This document shows positions 63,081-64,000 of a stretch of 64,000 nt of DNA, piece by piece. How positions within the stretch are numbered: position 1 is the first letter of the stretch; each line of letters starts with the position of its first letter. The stretch is from Bradyrhizobium sp. CCGB01 (lineage in GTDB: Bacteria > Pseudomonadota > Alphaproteobacteria > Rhizobiales > Xanthobacteraceae), in contig NZ_JANADK010000001.1 of assembly GCF_024199795.1 (NCBI RefSeq), positions 6,510,001 through 6,574,000 of the forward strand, given 5' to 3'. Below the pieces are notes generated by a model. The model had not been told where the DNA came from, searched no databases, and saw nothing but the letters and a program-made list of their open reading frames with translations. Both the position numbers and the translations under genes were made by a program.

Positions 63081-64000
63081 TCAGAACGTTCGAATCAGAT
63101 GGATAACTTCGTTCTGCTGCTCCCGCGTGATCTCCGCGAACATCGGCAGTGACAATATCTGGCCCTGATCCTGATGCGCGTTCGGAAACTGCTCGGGGAG
63201 GTGCTTGAACCGTCCATAGGCAGCGAGGAACGGCAGCGCCGTCGGGTAGTTGATCGCGGTCTGAACTCCCTTGGCGCCGAGATACGCGGCCAGCGCATCA
63301 CGGCGCGGATGCTTGATCGTGTAGAGGTGATAGACATGCGTGCGGTCCCCCGCGATCGAAGGCACAACGACACCCTCGATCTGGTTGAGGCCGGCGTCGT
63401 AAACCTTTGCAGCCTCCTGGCGCGCCCGAGTCCAAGCCGGCAAATGCGGCAGCTTGGCCGACAGGATCGCGGCCTGCAGGCCGTCGAGCCGGCTGTTGAT
63501 GCCCTCGATCTGGTGCTGATGTTTGACGAGGCCGCCATGGCGAGCCAGCATGGTCATGTGCTCGGCCAACGCCTCGTCATTGGTGACGATGGCGCCGGCA
63601 TCGCCCATCGCGCCCAGGTTCTTTCCCGGATAGAACGAATAGGTCGCTGCCTGCCCGAAGGTGCCGATCTGCCGGCCCTTGTAGCGCGCCAGATGCGCCT
63701 GCGCGCAGTCTTCGATTACCCATAGCTTGTACTTGCGCGCTATCGCCATGATCGCATCCATGTCCGCCGGCTGCCCGTATAGATGCACCGGAATAATGCC
63801 GACCGTTCGCGGCGTAATCGCAGCTTCGATCGCCCCCGGGTCAATGGTGAAGCTCGCGCCGTCGGTGTCGCAAAATACCGGCGTTGCGCCGGCATGCGTG
63901 ATCATTGCGGATGTGCTGATCCACGAATGGGCTGTGGTGATGACCTCGTCGCCCGGCTGCACCTTGAGTGCCGTCATCGCAATATAGAGCGCGTCGGTCC
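63081..64000 (-). CDS. DegT/DnrJ/EryC1/StrS aminotransferase (partial)
   Basis: The frame is open through base 64000, so the N-terminal end is outside. Visible parts are PGDEVITTAHSWISTSAMIT, VGIIPVHLYGQPADMDAIMA, VIEDCAQAHLARYKGRQIGT, and the PLP lysine in SFYPGKNLGAMGDAGAIVTN. It transfers an amino group to a 4-keto or 3-keto nucleotide sugar and fits with the dehydratase at 50.6 kb to give an amino-deoxy sugar. The gene begins the minus-strand run that continues with the flippase. Confidence 0.92.
   Translation of the reverse strand, partial: TDALYIAMTALKVQPGDEVITTAHSWISTSAMITHAGATPVFCDTDGASFTIDPGAIEAAITPRTVGIIPVHLYGQPADMDAIMAIARKYKLWVIEDCAQAHLARYKGRQIGTFGQAATYSFYPGKNLGAMGDAGAIVTNDEALAEHMTMLARHGGLVKHQHQIEGINSRLDGLQAAILSAKLPHLPAWTRARQEAAKVYDAGLNQIEGVVVPSIAGDRTHVYHLYTIKHPRRDALAAYLGAKGVQTAINYPTALPFLAAYGRFKHLPEQFPNAHQDQGQILSLPMFAEITREQQNEVIHLIRTF

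Overview
The window is high-GC DNA with dense, short-spaced operons. It carries several branched-chain-amino-acid-type (Liv) ABC transporter genes, multidomain adenylate cyclases, and palindromic intergenic repeats of the kind common in Bradyrhizobium and Rhodopseudomonas. Codon use and protein sequence both point to an alphaproteobacterium of the Rhizobiales, most likely Bradyrhizobium. This is inference from recognition; no search was run.

Core-like left part (1-31.8 kb). It opens with the methylation cycle: ahcY (partial) and metK, with a methyltransferase that has a regulator-like N-terminus just upstream. A secreted TPR/caspase-like protein follows. A complete minus-strand Liv operon (substrate-binding protein, LivH, LivM, LivG, LivF) ends in a short cobalamin-independent methionine-synthase-like protein. 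Next come a small lipoprotein, purU, a HemD-like protein, two large class III cyclases flanking a peroxiredoxin-like protein, an MFS transporter and a Crp/Fnr regulator. A second, plus-strand Liv set has an acyl-CoA synthetase inside it and a phenylacetate-CoA-ligase-like gene after it, which suggests uptake coupled to CoA activation of a carboxylic acid.

Accessory middle part (31.8-48 kb). A block of phage-derived genes runs from 32.3 to 41.0 kb: a ParB-methyltransferase fusion, a DUF5681-like small-terminase candidate, a large terminase, a frameshifted Mrr-like restriction gene divergent from an XRE regulator with two tandem operator-like sites, a YqaJ-type exonuclease, an ERF annealing protein with an HNH-like tail, and hypotheticals. 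No head, tail or portal genes were seen. From 41.4 to 48 kb the DNA is visibly more AT-rich in places. It mixes intact surface-modification genes (acyltransferase-3, a small methyltransferase, gmhB) with clear pseudogenes: a chimeric lysozyme-like gene, a phage protein with a stop and a frameshift, serine-recombinase remnants, an XRE remnant and an ERF relic.

Surface polysaccharide part (48-64 kb). GDP-fucose synthesis (gmd, fcl), a WbpM/CapD-type nucleotide-sugar dehydratase, four glycosyltransferase or hexapeptide-acyltransferase genes, two sugar-nucleotide epimerases, a methyltransferase, an asparagine-synthetase-like enzyme, a Wzx-type flippase and a DegT aminotransferase (partial) form an O-antigen or exopolysaccharide cluster. 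It abuts the phage-derived debris and continues beyond the right edge.
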